A stretch of DNA of 64,000 bases from positions 114,636 to 178,635 of the forward strand of contig NW_005178873.1 of NCBI RefSeq assembly GCF_000350225.1. The letters are read 5' to 3'. Origin of the DNA: Chondrus crispus (lineage: Eukaryota; Rhodophyta; Florideophyceae; Gigartinales; Gigartinaceae). The stretch's first letter is position 1, and every line of letters starts with the position of its first letter. Positions 53,049 to 62,893 of this stretch are shown in pieces. Position numbers and translations under genes: made by a program. Under the pieces are notes generated by a model, which worked only from the letters and a program-made list of their open reading frames with translations, had not been told where the DNA came from and ran no database searches.

Positions 53049-53543
53049 TGTAACGGTTGAAGGAGAAGCACAGTATGTATGTCTTTCTAATTTTACTTCG
53101 TGTGAACATACGGTGCGTGTCCTTCCCGAATGTACTGACTCCTCCATTCTTAAGAGGATGGCATAGAACTCCAATATAATTTCTATGCCATATCTGAAAG
53201 AATTGTCAAAGGAGGAGTACAGTATCCACTAGTATTAAAGAGGATGGTCTGGGAAATTGAAGGCATGGACATAAGCAATTGTATGGAGATTAGTTATAGA
53301 GTGAAAGGATAGTTTATTGTAGTCTAGCAGGTACTGCATTGTTCTAAGCTTCAACTACGATTTCTATAAAAGGCGCGGCGTTCGGATGGAGAAAGCAAAA
53401 GGGGCGAGGCACAACCACTCACTAACCCTGAGAGCCACTAAACCTGCAACCCCAAGTGTGTCCAACTTAAGAACCGCTTTGCAAAAACCATTCAACACAA
53501 GTAAGTCTCTCTGCTCATTTTATTAACTCTGCGCACCGCTAAA
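53049..53543 (+). repeat. 3' LTR of element 4
   Basis: Starts TGTAACGGTTGAAGGAGAAG and is near-identical to the 5' LTR for about 475 bases. GAGCA at 53544-53548 matches the five bases before the 5' LTR. Confidence 0.88.
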
Positions 53544-53893
53544 GAGCAGGTGTGTTCGTGCTGCCCAGTTCTTTGACATAATGTAGCTTTCTAAAAAGCT
53601 AATTCGTACTGAAACCTGTCAGCATGCATTTTACGAATAAAGCGCTAGACGATTATCAGATTTCGCGGTACAGTGCCTCCTACGATATAGTTCAGATATT
53701 ACGCCTGGAACAATTCTGCAAATAACTCGTGAGTAAATCACCCCCGCAATTGCGGAAATGTGTTTCCGAAACGTAGAAACAAATTCCCAAATTTTGATTT
53801 ACGCCGACGGTCCCGTGATGGAATCATGAGTATTACTAAGGGTACACTGCTGGGAGGGCGGCTTGCTTGTTCCTGCAGCAACCTGCAGCAACC

Positions 53894-55081
53894 ATGAAAA
53901 GGGGAAGGCAGCGCGACTTTTCGAGGCGAGCAGTGCAAGCGCGGGCACTTCAGCTTGGGACAGTGTTGTCATTCCTTGCCAGAAGGCGCCGCACGAACCC
54001 TTCATCAGCCTTTGCAAGCACAGCATCCCTCACAATCATCGCGCAGCAGTTTCACCAGAAAGAGGAGGAGTTTCGCAAGCAGCTGCTTGCGCGAAACCGC
54101 ATCGCCACATCAGAATTCTCCTTCAATTTTAACGGCCTGAGCGATGCGGACAGCGTGCTATTCTTCCGCCTTTCCAAAGGCGACGTCGTTCGGATGATGA
54201 GTGCGTTTGCATGGCCTAATTCGCGTATGCATACAGCTCGTTTGAGGTATGGGGTCTACCCTATGCTGTCCACCTGCATCATACTACGTCGGTTAGCATC
54301 TCCATCTCGTTGGAAAGAACTCGGAGTCTTCTTTGGCAAGCATGCTCCTCAGCTCTCTGAAATCTTTTGGGAAGGAATAGAGCAGCTCCTGGAAGAACGT
54401 CAACAACTGCTCACTGGAAAAATGGATTCAGTGTTCGTACAAGGTAGAATACAAGAGTACGCGACACGTATACACGATAAAAGTAGTGGTTTAACTAACT
54501 GCGTTGGTTTTATAGATGGAACCGTACTGGGAATTGCCAGACCTACTGGATACGACTCTCAAATGGTTGCCTACAACGGACACAAGCGTAAGCACGGGTT
54601 GAAGTACCAGGCTGTGAATAGCCCTGACGGATTGATCCTTCATGCGTTTGGACCTGTTGAAGGAAGGAGGCACGACTGGACTTTGTACGTGCGAAGTGGC
54701 ATCGACGAAGAATTGGGAATCTTGATGCAGATGGGGGGAAGGCAGTACTGCTTGTATGGTGATTCTGGATATAGCCGAAGGTGGTTCTTGGAAGTTCCGT
54801 ATCAAGGCAGTGCGCTGTCAACACAGCAGCGAGCGTTCAATAAGGCCATGTCAAAAGTCCGCATAACTGTCGAGTGGATTTTCAAGGAGGTAAAGCTCTA
54901 CTTCTCGACGTTGGACTGCAAGCGCAAGATGAAGATTCTTCAAGCTCCTGTAGGGTCCCTCTACCTGGCCAGGCTTCTCATCCTCAACATGTGCAACTGC
55001 ATATACCCCAACCAGATCAGCCAGTACTTCGAGTGTGCTCCCCCTTCCCTTCAGGAGTACCTGGAGCACAAAGACAATTAG
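53894..55081 (+). CDS. PIF/Harbinger DDE transposase B, intact
   Basis: 395 codons from ATG (MKRGRQRDFSRRAVQ) to TAG... at 55079-55081 with no break. The nuclease triad is present: Asp in GFIDGTVLGIARP, Asp in CLYGDSGYS, Glu in RITVEWIFKEVK. Further family blocks are YNGHKRKHGLKYQAV, GRRHDWTLYVRSGID and, N-terminal, YPMLSTCIILRRLASPSRW with GKHAPQLSEIFWEGIEQL. The last 65 residues (DCKRKMKILQAPVGSLYLAR) are the part cut off in copy A. The start is chosen because a longer frame begins only at a TTG. With its partner gene intact, this element could be autonomous. Confidence 0.93.
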   Translation: MKRGRQRDFSRRAVQARALQLGTVLSFLARRRRTNPSSAFASTASLTIIAQQFHQKEEEFRKQLLARNRIATSEFSFNFNGLSDADSVLFFRLSKGDVVRMMSAFAWPNSRMHTARLRYGVYPMLSTCIILRRLASPSRWKELGVFFGKHAPQLSEIFWEGIEQLLEERQQLLTGKMDSVFVQGRIQEYATRIHDKSSGLTNCVGFIDGTVLGIARPTGYDSQMVAYNGHKRKHGLKYQAVNSPDGLILHAFGPVEGRRHDWTLYVRSGIDEELGILMQMGGRQYCLYGDSGYSRRWFLEVPYQGSALSTQQRAFNKAMSKVRITVEWIFKEVKLYFSTLDCKRKMKILQAPVGSLYLARLLILNMCNCIYPNQISQYFECAPPSLQEYLEHKDN

Positions 55082-55214
55082 GCGCGGGAGAACGAGGAGT
55101 GAGGACCAAGTCCAGCGAATGCGAGGGACGAGCTTTCAGCGGACTCGGTACCCAGTTTTGTGTTTTGCATTAGTCAACAGGAACAACACAAAAGAGCCAA
55201 AAGTCACGAAGTGT

Positions 55215-56045
55215 TTACTTCTTGCTAAGAGCCGCCGCGATCGTTTCCATCATGAGCTTAAACTTAGCAAGCTCCAACTCCTGCGTTTTCGTACGCTCTT
55301 CCGCGCGTTCCTCGCGCTCCTGCTGCCGCTCCATTCTATCGGTATCCGCGCGTTCGCGCTCGAAGGTCAGACGCTCGCGCTCCAGGGCAATTCGCGCGAG
55401 GTCAGCATCGCGAAGGTTGACCCCAAACGAAGCAAGGCCGTTTACAGGTATGTTGCTAACGGCTCGCATCTTTGACTTCTTCGCAGGTCGACCAACCGCC
55501 ACTTCGCCATCACTATCACTGTGGACCTCCATCGTCTCCTCCGACTTTCGCTTCGTGGCAACTACCATCAGCGCGTTCCCGATACGTTCCTTCTCAGCGT
55601 CGCGCTGGCGTTGCGCGTCTTTGTCGGCCGTCTTCTCTGCTGCTATGTCGTCCCTCTTCTGCCGCATTTCCATGAGCAGCTCATCCATCTCCCCAACGTC
55701 ACCCCCAACCCCCGACATCTTCTGGTTCGCGTTGTCCGCCTTGTCGAACTGCTCCTGGATCCGCTTGTAGCGGTCGCGCACGCTCTTCCAGGTGACCGGG
55801 GCGACAACGACGGCGTTGGAGTTACAGCGTCCGGCGGCCTGCTCGAAGCGCGCTCGCGTTTCGCCGTACGTGGCGACGTGTGCGTTCGCCGCAGCGACCT
55901 CACGCACAACGACGAGGTCCTCGCTAGGCGAGAAGCGCGACTGCCGGCCGGGCTTCGACTTGCTAGGCGTGGTGTCGGCGGCCGGCTTGGATGCATCGGC
56001 GGTGGGCTTGGGGCTGGACGGAGTGTCGATGATGACTGTAGCCAT
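55215..56045 (-). CDS. Myb/SANT-like partner protein of Harbinger element B
   Basis: 276 codons from the ATG at 56045. After a Pro/Thr/Lys-rich leader comes GRQSRFSPSEDLVVVREVAA and a trihelix-like domain ending SVRDRYKRIQEQFDKADNAN. The motif KMSGVGGDVGEMDELL (parallel to RMSGIGGEVAELDEIL in copy A) follows. The C-terminal half is a charged coiled coil (ERERLTFERERADTDRMERQ). It pairs with the transposase to bind the element ends. About 130 bp separate the two convergent stops. Confidence 0.85.
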   Translation of the reverse strand: MATVIIDTPSSPKPTADASKPAADTTPSKSKPGRQSRFSPSEDLVVVREVAAANAHVATYGETRARFEQAAGRCNSNAVVVAPVTWKSVRDRYKRIQEQFDKADNANQKMSGVGGDVGEMDELLMEMRQKRDDIAAEKTADKDAQRQRDAEKERIGNALMVVATKRKSEETMEVHSDSDGEVAVGRPAKKSKMRAVSNIPVNGLASFGVNLRDADLARIALERERLTFERERADTDRMERQQEREERAEERTKTQELELAKFKLMMETIAAALSKK

Positions 56046-56321
56046 GGCGCGGTGAGGGAGGATCGGGGGAGGATCGGGGTGCTGGTGACTCATTTTGTGG
56101 GTGATTCATGCCCTGAGGGGTTGACGATGGCGGCGAGTCCTACCTATTTTGGCGCGCATGCCCGTGGAATTGCTCACGTCAATTGCAGTTGGGTATTCTG
56201 TAAGGTCCCACTATTCAGCAATTAACGTCACGAGTGATTTGCAGAATTCTGCAACTATTTACACCTGTAATACGTATTGCAGAATTTTGGAAAAATCATT
56301 GCAGAAATACCCAGGCGTAAT

Positions 56322-57150
56322 CTCTCTAGTGCTATAGCGTGACATACCTCTAGCTATGGCACTATTGGGGAGATGGCACTATATAAAGGAGGCTCAAATA
56401 CATATATTTGGGGACAAAGCACACTGCTAACACAAACACAAGAAAGCCTGTATAACACAACTAAATAACTTCATCCTTTGAGTACTGAACCATGAGCTTA
56501 TGATAACCTGTGCCAGAGGGTGAGCCGTAGCACTATATAGAGGGAAGCACTACTAAAGTAGGCACTATTGAGCGACCCCCCCTGTATTGCACCCACCCCC
56601 CGCCAAAAATAAATAAATAAAACGCAAAGAAGAATGTGCCCAGGCGGGACAGGGTTCTCGCGCAAAGGGGAATGGCATTGGGGCGGGGGTGGCGGGTGTG
56701 GGCGTGTTGTTAGACCTTCTCAAGACCTCCAGGTGCCTTCGCCGGTGTACTCGTCAAATAGCTCTTCGTGAGCAGCCGTTCTTGAAAACAGACAAGTGTA
56801 CAGAACGCCGCTTAAATGCTGTCCTCTACTGCGTGGGCACCTTTGTCATGACCTCTCGCACCGACCCATCACGCCTCAAAAACTATTGCAGGCAAGGTCA
56901 TCTTGATGAAGATTGCTGTTTATAAACCAAGCAGTGGGATGCTCTCGGTATACGTGTAATCAGAAAGACGGGATCAGATACGATATTATGAGCGCAAGCG
57001 CAAAAGAGGGCAGTTTTCGATCATGCGAGGCGAAACAGCCGAGACGAGTTTGATAGCAACTATGCAGCTGTATTTATATGGGTCTCATTCACTACTTGTA
57101 TACAAGCCTATCTACCTCTATCCTTCCGTGCTTCGCCTATGCGCGAAGCC
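56322..57150. other. Intergenic, no convincing gene
   Basis: Two short similar phrases, GGCACTATTGGGGAGATGGC and GTAGGCACTATTGAGCG, and a C-run occur, but no open frame has support. This is the 3' flank of acyl-CoA oxidase copy 2. Confidence 0.5.
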
Positions 57151-59169
57151 CTACAGCCTCCCCTTGCTATTATGCGCAACGTAATCGAAAGCAATCGGTG
57201 CTAGCAGATGCGGCGGGTATCCAAACGACTCTACCAGTGTCAGCACGTGGGGTCTGAGCGTCCCGCAAAACCGCCCCACATTCGTGTGCATCATCTGTGC
57301 CTCAGCCACCGACACCGCCCCGCACCTCAAGAACACGGGCTGCTCATCCACCGTTCTCGCGGTATGCAGTGCCCCGCAAAGGCTCAGCATGTCTGCCAGC
57401 TCCGTCTCGCCGCGTCGTTGCAAATCGCTTAGCGTATGATGGAACAGCTCCACCATCAGTAGCTCCACGTGCGCTCGACCGGCATCCTCCACGAGCACCG
57501 CGCAATGGTTGAATGCTTTGAGCGGCGTCAGTCCCGCTGCTGTCCGCTTCTGCAGATCGGCGGCCAGCATTGCGAACAATGCTGCCTCGCGCCGCCGCAT
57601 CACCGTCAGCGCGAATGCCGCAGACCTCGGGTCCATGCCTGACAAGTTCATCTTTTTCAGCCCCTCTGCGTCCTTGAGATACGCAAAGTGCCCCCGAAAG
57701 TTGCCCCCGCTCTGGATGCCCTTCATGAACTCGCTAAACACCGTCTTGGTCACCGCTTGCAGCAGGACGTGGTTGTCGCCCTCGTACGTCAGGGCCACGT
57801 CGTGCGAGGTCTTCATCGGGCCAATCCGGTTTTCCGATTTGTACCCCTGCCCGCCGCACGCTTCGCGCGCCTCCTGCAGCGTTTGCAGTGAGTGCCATGA
57901 GATGAGGGCCTTGAATCCGGAGCTCCACACGTGCAGTTCGCGTCCGAGATCTCCTCGTTCCCACTTGGCTTTGAGATGGTTTAGCACTAGCTGCATCACG
58001 AACGTCGTCGCTAGCGGCGGGATCAGCCGCGCCTGGTACGCCGGGTAGTCCATCAGTCGGGTCTCCTCCTGCCCCGGTGGCCCGAATGCCTTGCGCGAGA
58101 GGCCGTACCGGATCGCGATGGATAGGGCCAGCTTGGCTTGGACGAGGGACCCTGCGGACACGCTGACGCGTCCGCCAGAGAGCGACGCGAGAGAGGCGCC
58201 GAAGCGCTCATCGGCAGACTTGAAGTTTGAGGTGAACGTGCCGTCACGGGACACTTGCGAATGGCGGCGGAGAAGGTGGTCATGGGGAACCCTCACGTTA
58301 GAAAACCACATGCGACCGTTATCTACGCCGTTGAGACCGTTTTTGGCGCCGCAGTCGCCGATAGTTACACCTGGGACGGTAGTGCCATCTTCGTTGCGAA
58401 TGCGGACTAGGAATGGATGCACTCCGTGGCAGACACCTTGGACGTAGAGCTGTGCGAATAAGGCGGTCCATCGTGCCGATTGGAAGGCGCCACCGATCCA
58501 GTACTTTTGGGCTTCTTCGCAGGGTGTGTTGACTATGAATGTTTGGGAGGGGATATCGTAGACGGCCTTAGTTTGGATGCCCTTGACGTTGGATCCATGT
58601 CCTAGCTCCGTCATGGCAAAGCACCCGAGCATCTGGCAGTTCTCGATCATGGGCGCCCACTTTGCGGACTGCTCGTCGTCACCCATCATGCTGACGGTCC
58701 CTCCAAAAAGTCCGTAATGGACCCCCATTTTAATCTCCATGCTGTGCTCCATAGCACCCACAGACTCAAGGGTGGCTTCATACCGCTGGCGTCCCTCGGC
58801 CGTAAAATTCTGCAGCGTCTTGTGAAAAACGCCGGTCTTTGCAATGAGGCGCCACCTCTGTATGGTGCGTGCCCTCTGCTCGGCGAGGGATTCATTGTAT
58901 CGCGGGAAGAAGACCGGGTTTTTGAACAGCTCGTAGAAGCTGTCGCGGAGCTCAAAATTGTTCATATCGAGAAGTTCGCGCATCTTCTTAATGTCGAAGA
59001 CGGGGCGAGATGCGACTACCCCTGGGGGGAAGGGATTGACGCCGTTCCGCTTCTGGGCTTCCGCATCTGCGATCCACTGGCGATTGGGAAGGGCAGATGT
59101 GAAATTGCGCACGGAGGGGGCGTTGAACTCGGCCTCGAGACGTTGGAATGTGGCATCGGAAATGTTCAT
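57151..59169 (-). CDS. Acyl-CoA oxidase, copy 2 (ends in GRL)
   Basis: 672 codons from ATG, the same length as copy 1 and colinear throughout, with conserved FAD/substrate blocks (MLGCFAMTELGHGSNVKGIQ, NTPCEEAQKYWIGGAF, IGDCGAKNGLNGVDNGRMWF, REACGGQGYKSENRI). The catalytic role is the first, FAD-dependent, hydrogen-peroxide-forming step of beta-oxidation. The C-terminus is NSKGRL where copy 1 has NSRSRL. GRL is not the standard PTS1 tripeptide, so peroxisomal import may be weaker or lost. Codon usage is more GC-rich at third positions than in copy 1. Same orientation as copy 1, separated by element 4 and Harbinger element B. Confidence 0.95.
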   Translation of the reverse strand: MNISDATFQRLEAEFNAPSVRNFTSALPNRQWIADAEAQKRNGVNPFPPGVVASRPVFDIKKMRELLDMNNFELRDSFYELFKNPVFFPRYNESLAEQRARTIQRWRLIAKTGVFHKTLQNFTAEGRQRYEATLESVGAMEHSMEIKMGVHYGLFGGTVSMMGDDEQSAKWAPMIENCQMLGCFAMTELGHGSNVKGIQTKAVYDIPSQTFIVNTPCEEAQKYWIGGAFQSARWTALFAQLYVQGVCHGVHPFLVRIRNEDGTTVPGVTIGDCGAKNGLNGVDNGRMWFSNVRVPHDHLLRRHSQVSRDGTFTSNFKSADERFGASLASLSGGRVSVSAGSLVQAKLALSIAIRYGLSRKAFGPPGQEETRLMDYPAYQARLIPPLATTFVMQLVLNHLKAKWERGDLGRELHVWSSGFKALISWHSLQTLQEAREACGGQGYKSENRIGPMKTSHDVALTYEGDNHVLLQAVTKTVFSEFMKGIQSGGNFRGHFAYLKDAEGLKKMNLSGMDPRSAAFALTVMRRREAALFAMLAADLQKRTAAGLTPLKAFNHCAVLVEDAGRAHVELLMVELFHHTLSDLQRRGETELADMLSLCGALHTARTVDEQPVFLRCGAVSVAEAQMMHTNVGRFCGTLRPHVLTLVESFGYPPHLLAPIAFDYVAHNSKGRL

Positions 59170-60675
59170 TTCGAGAAGGTAGGTTGTAGCAAAAAGATGA
59201 GTTTTGTTGAGAGCTTCTGTAGTCTTGCTAAGTAATGGAGAAGCTTCCTGAGGACGGGTGGAAGACTCCCTTTATACCAGTTGAACAGACATGGGACATC
59301 TTGCGAAGAACCGTGTTATGGAAGAGATGTGCCTTTTTCCGGTCATATTTTTTCGAGACTAGCCCCCATCATGGTCAGCGTCGTTCCATGCCAAGCCAAG
59401 TACAGAAACACGAATACCGCCGTAGTCATGTAGAATTCTCGCATTGCTCGCAATTGAAATCCTTGAATTGTGTCCAGGCAATGCGGGATAAATGTGCTTG
59501 CTGCGTGCAGAATAGCATTAGCTAACAAGCAGCAAGATGTTCGAAGTATCATCACGACAGGGCACCAATAAAGCAACACAAGCTGGATGCGGCCGACGAG
59601 GAGGTGGGGAACGAGTGTGAAGGCGGAGGACGGTGGACCAAAATGCACAGCCACCCAGGTCCATCTGCATGGCCCGGCACAGTGCACACCACATTCACAA
59701 TCAACCGACATGAGAGCAATGCCTCAAGCTTCGCTCCAGATATTTGCTCATCCGGATTGAATCACAGTAATTAATGGGAAGCTTTTCACGTCGTAGCTTC
59801 TCGTCCAATAGGTGGCGTGAGATGCGCCCAGATGTGCATGCGGTCATCGAATCAAAGTGCAGTATTATGATCTTGTCACGCCCATGACGTGCCTGTATCA
59901 TACCGAGGGCAACGGCCAAAACTTCCACAAGCTGCTGACGGGGTCTGCTGACCAGTGCCTGCCTCTGGGACAGCACTCTGCGTCCGCCATATCACACTTT
60001 TCGATCGTGTCATGCACTCTTTTTTTCTCGGGCAAGCAGCAAAGTGGTTCCGATACCATGATGCGCGAATCTACCAACGAGAGGCGCTCTTGTCAAACGT
60101 CTTGGAACACGCTGTTTCATCAACCACTGGTAGACGTTTCACACGCAGGGTTCGAACACGTTTTCGGTCGTGGGAGTATGAAAAAATGCTGCGATTGTGT
60201 CAAGGCCCCGAGTTATATGTTTACGTGCGTGTAAACATTCTTGGTATCCTGTATCCAGGCATGTACAGCAGTTGATGGCGTTCGTTATTCCCTGCAGTTT
60301 CTATTTGGCAGTTCCAGTATAATACCAGCCAAACTTCCAAGCGTAGCACTACGTGTAGTGGGCACGACACTGTTGTCCGTCACATTACATTCTGATCCTT
60401 CTATTGGGCTTGCAGTGGTCCAAGAAGGAAAAATGCAGGGCTGTTGCTGAGAGCAAAAAAAAAACATGCGCAGTCCAAAGCGTAAATTCTGCGGCAGCAT
60501 TCTGCTCAGTTTTCATTGTTGTCTTCCGAAAAAGAAGAAAAAAAACAATCCTTGAAAGCTTTCCACCTTCCATTTCCATCTTCTTGGATAATTTTCGAAC
60601 TTCCTACTTCGTCCTGCCAGAAATCTGCTCTGCTTTAAATCATGAACGGCGTTCGAGATGCAGGTGTCTCTCTGG
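59170..60675. other. Upstream region of acyl-CoA oxidase copy 2 and intergenic sequence
   Basis: No gene is convincingly supported. A minus-strand frame at 59976-59701 (QQLVEVLAVALGMIQARHGR, KIIILHFDSM) and plus frames at 59955-60275 look faintly protein-like but have no recognised motif. An A-run and purine tract lie near 60455 and 60540. Confidence 0.45.
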
Positions 60676-62103
60676 CTAGTGTCTATCAGACCGTTAGTCC
60701 CCATATGAGGACAAAAGTTATTTTATGTTTTCTAGACAAGGCAAACCGCTAGATCTCTTCTGTTTTTGAAACTAGAAGGCTATCACCGCAGATAAAACAA
60801 TTTGCTCGTCGATTCTAGCGAACACGAACTCGCTGTTGCACATAAAGGTGTTCAATGAAAAGATCGGCTTACAGTAATCATTTTTCTTAAAGCTAATTTT
60901 AAAAAGGGCATAAAGACATTGCGTAGAGTGCTTTTTTATTCGGTTCTAATTTAGAAAAATGTACAAAACCCAGTCAATCTACCAATGAAAAATGGAAACC
61001 GTGGCCATCAAAGTTGAAAAGAAATAAAATTCGCAGCTTTTTATGCTATGATAACGCTTGGTCGGATAGGCACTAGACGACAGGCGATTTGCCTCATATG
61101 AGGCCAGCTTTTTGTGCCTAAATATATTAAATATAAACTTTGGAAACTCATTTTAACAACCTTTTTTTAACAAACTTGCCTCGGCCATGACAACTCGCAG
61201 AACATCAGGATATCAGTTTTGAACACACTGAAGAATTAAGAATCTTATGGTGTTTGAGTTTCAGGTTTCTTCCTTAAACGGGCGGTTTGGTTTCGAAGTT
61301 ATCAAACCAAATTGTTTCAATGATGCTCAAAAATTTTCCGTGCCAGGCATTTCTAAAAACAACCGGAAAGTACGTGAATTTATCACCAAAAAGGTCTCCT
61401 TCTGCGATGCAGAGGTCAAGTGTGATGGCGAAAGGTATCCATGGTCTTCTTATTGTGAATAAACACAAGTCCAGAAAAAGTAAGTAGAAACGTATCCTCA
61501 TGACGGTCCTTTAACCACATATTTGGCCAGATGTCATCTAGACACAAGAGGCACGTTAAAGCTAAGCCCTTTTTTAATAATAGCAGAGATTTTTGGTCAC
61601 CCCACTGTAACATGATACTGTATATGGGAATGGCTTTTTATCCGATCTGATTTCTTCTTTGAAATGGGTCTAGAGACGCTTGCGTGCAGAATAACTGATG
61701 TCTAGTGACTATCCGACCAAGAGTTATCACAGCATAAAAAGCTGCGAATTTTATTTCTTTTCAACTTTGATGGCCACGGTTTCTATTTTTCCTTTGTAGA
61801 TTGACTGGTTTAATTTTTTTCTGAAGTTAGAACCGAACAGGAAGCACTTAAGCCCATGTTTCTATGCTACTGGTACAAAAATTAGCTTAAGGAAAAATAC
61901 TTCCTGTTGGCCAATATATTCTTTTGTACACCTTTGTTTGCATCAACAAGTTTGTTTTCGCTAGAATCGACAAGCAAATGCTTTACCTGTGGTAATGGCC
62001 CTCTGGTTTCAAAAAACAGAAGTGAAATCGCGAGCTGGGTTGTCTAGAAAAAATAAAACAATTTTTGTCCTCATATGAGTACTAACGGTCGGATACACAC
62101 TAG
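60676..62103. mobile_element. Long-terminal-inverted-repeat (foldback) element, non-coding
   Basis: The left arm (60676 to about 61105) and right arm (about 61690 to 62103) are inverted copies with about 80-85 percent similarity by eye. Outer ends read CTAGTGTCTATCAGACCGTT and, inward from the right, CTAGTGTGTATCCGACCGTT. Inner parts match over GCAGCTTTTTATGCTATGAT and its complement. The middle contains the end of a Tc1/mariner-like element. No transposase is intact. It lies in DNA of about 36 percent GC. Confidence 0.8.
61586..61611 (-). repeat. Tc1/mariner-like terminal inverted repeat
   Basis: On the minus strand the sequence TACAGTGGGGTGACCAAAAA is typical of Tc1/mariner ends, next to a TA. 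The inward sequence has only fragments of a frame (KISAIIKKG-like), and no matching second end was found, so this is a remnant. Confidence 0.5.
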
Positions 62104-62740
62104 AGGGCCTCAGTATGCCTCAATTGAGGTCGGCCGTCTCAGTGCCAGAAACAGTCAGTTTTATCTACTAATTTAGAAGTTTAATTGTTAGACCACTTGT
62201 AATCCAAATTCTTGGCAACAAAACCTTGCAGAGTAACAGAAAATAATTTTTGTAGCATAAAAGACAAAGAATGCAATAAAGTTTATAAACTTTGAGCTGG
62301 GTTTTTAAAATTGGTGTTTAGTTTCAAAGATACCAAAAGAATCAAAGGGTTTCAAAGACTAGAAAAGGTGACTGATCGCAAAAACCTAACTCAAAATATA
62401 TGTGAAGAACGAGTAGGCCACACACTGGGAAATTTTTGACCGTCACTGGCAAATGTGTTTTACTATTTATATGGAGCAAATTTAATTGGAGATATAGGAG
62501 GTTGAAAAAGTGATCTCAGTTGAGGTCGTTGATCACCAAGACACCGGATTGCCATTTTGTCAGTAGTTTTATCAACTAGAGTATTTGAACTTTATGATTC
62601 ACTTGAAAGCAGTAGCAATGTCATTTTTCTCTCAAATGCATTTTAAAAAAGTACCTCGGACAATTCATCGCTCTTTATTCTCATCTGGAAGCGATGGTGC
62701 GACTTTAAATACGATTCGGAATGTGATTTTGTCAACAGCG
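62104..62740. other. AT-rich intergenic sequence
   Basis: No open frame or structural signal is supported. A phrase at 62110-62140 (CCTCAGTATGCCTCAATTGA) resembles sequence beside the inner end of the left arm near 61080, suggesting further fragments of the same foldback family. Confidence 0.4.
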
Positions 62741-62741
62741 T

Positions 62742-62893
62742 CGAGGCATCTTAGCTCAGTGGTTATGGCGTGCTGGGTCATACAAACCACTGCCCCTGAG
62801 TCAGTGGGTTCGATTCTAGGTGGCGGGTCGCAACCGCAGGTTAGAATTGGGCGACTCAGGGATGCCCACCTTCTTTTTTTTTTTAGTTTAAAC
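62742..62893 (+). repeat. tRNA-derived SINE-like element with foldback 3' half
   Basis: An A-box-like TAGCTCAGTGG and a B-box-like GGTTCGATTCT are spaced as in a tRNA gene, with CAT at the middle. Cloverleaf stems are poor and the T-arm does not pair, so it is not a normal tRNA. GGCATC at the 5' side can pair with GATGCC 110 bases downstream. CCCTGAGTC pairs with GACTCAGGG across the B box. It ends in a run of 13 T. This fits a tRNA-derived SINE or tRNA pseudogene. Confidence 0.5.

Larger units (their letters stand above)
45759..53543 (+). mobile_element. Ty3/gypsy LTR retrotransposon (element 4), degraded coding region
   Basis: Near-identical LTRs (45759-46254 and 53049-53543) flank gag and pol on the plus strand. 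GAGCA occurs just before the first LTR and just after the second, giving a 5-bp target duplication. The last 17 bases of the two LTRs differ at several positions, so the inner LTR ends are provisional. A polypurine tract (AAAGGGGGAG) precedes the 3' LTR. The coding region is AT-richer than elements 1-3, lacks a chromodomain, and is broken by several frameshifts and two palindromes. A GC-rich island (about 46743-48250) lies between the 5' LTR and gag. Confidence 0.92.
53698..56321. mobile_element. PIF/Harbinger element B (two-gene, both ORFs open)
   Basis: Same architecture as element A: transposase on plus, Myb-like gene on minus, tail to tail. Ends are imperfect inverted repeats ATTACGCCTGGAACAATTCT and, inward from the right, ATTACGCCTGGGTATTTCTG, both leading into TTCTGCAA. 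The TTACGC core is shared with element A. No target duplication is evident. Confidence 0.75.

Noticed and set aside
29384..56321. TTA target duplications at the Harbinger ends
   Set aside because: TTA on the left and TAA on the right of element B belong to the inverted repeat itself and are not a direct duplication; element A shows none.
59701..59976. RNase H-like fragment on the minus strand
   Set aside because: Apart from a phrase resembling ILHFDS there is no DEDD pattern and no neighbouring RT.
62742..62826. Functional tRNA-Met gene
   Set aside because: Anticodon and T-arm stems do not pair properly and the acceptor partner lies over 100 bases away; only the A and B boxes are good.
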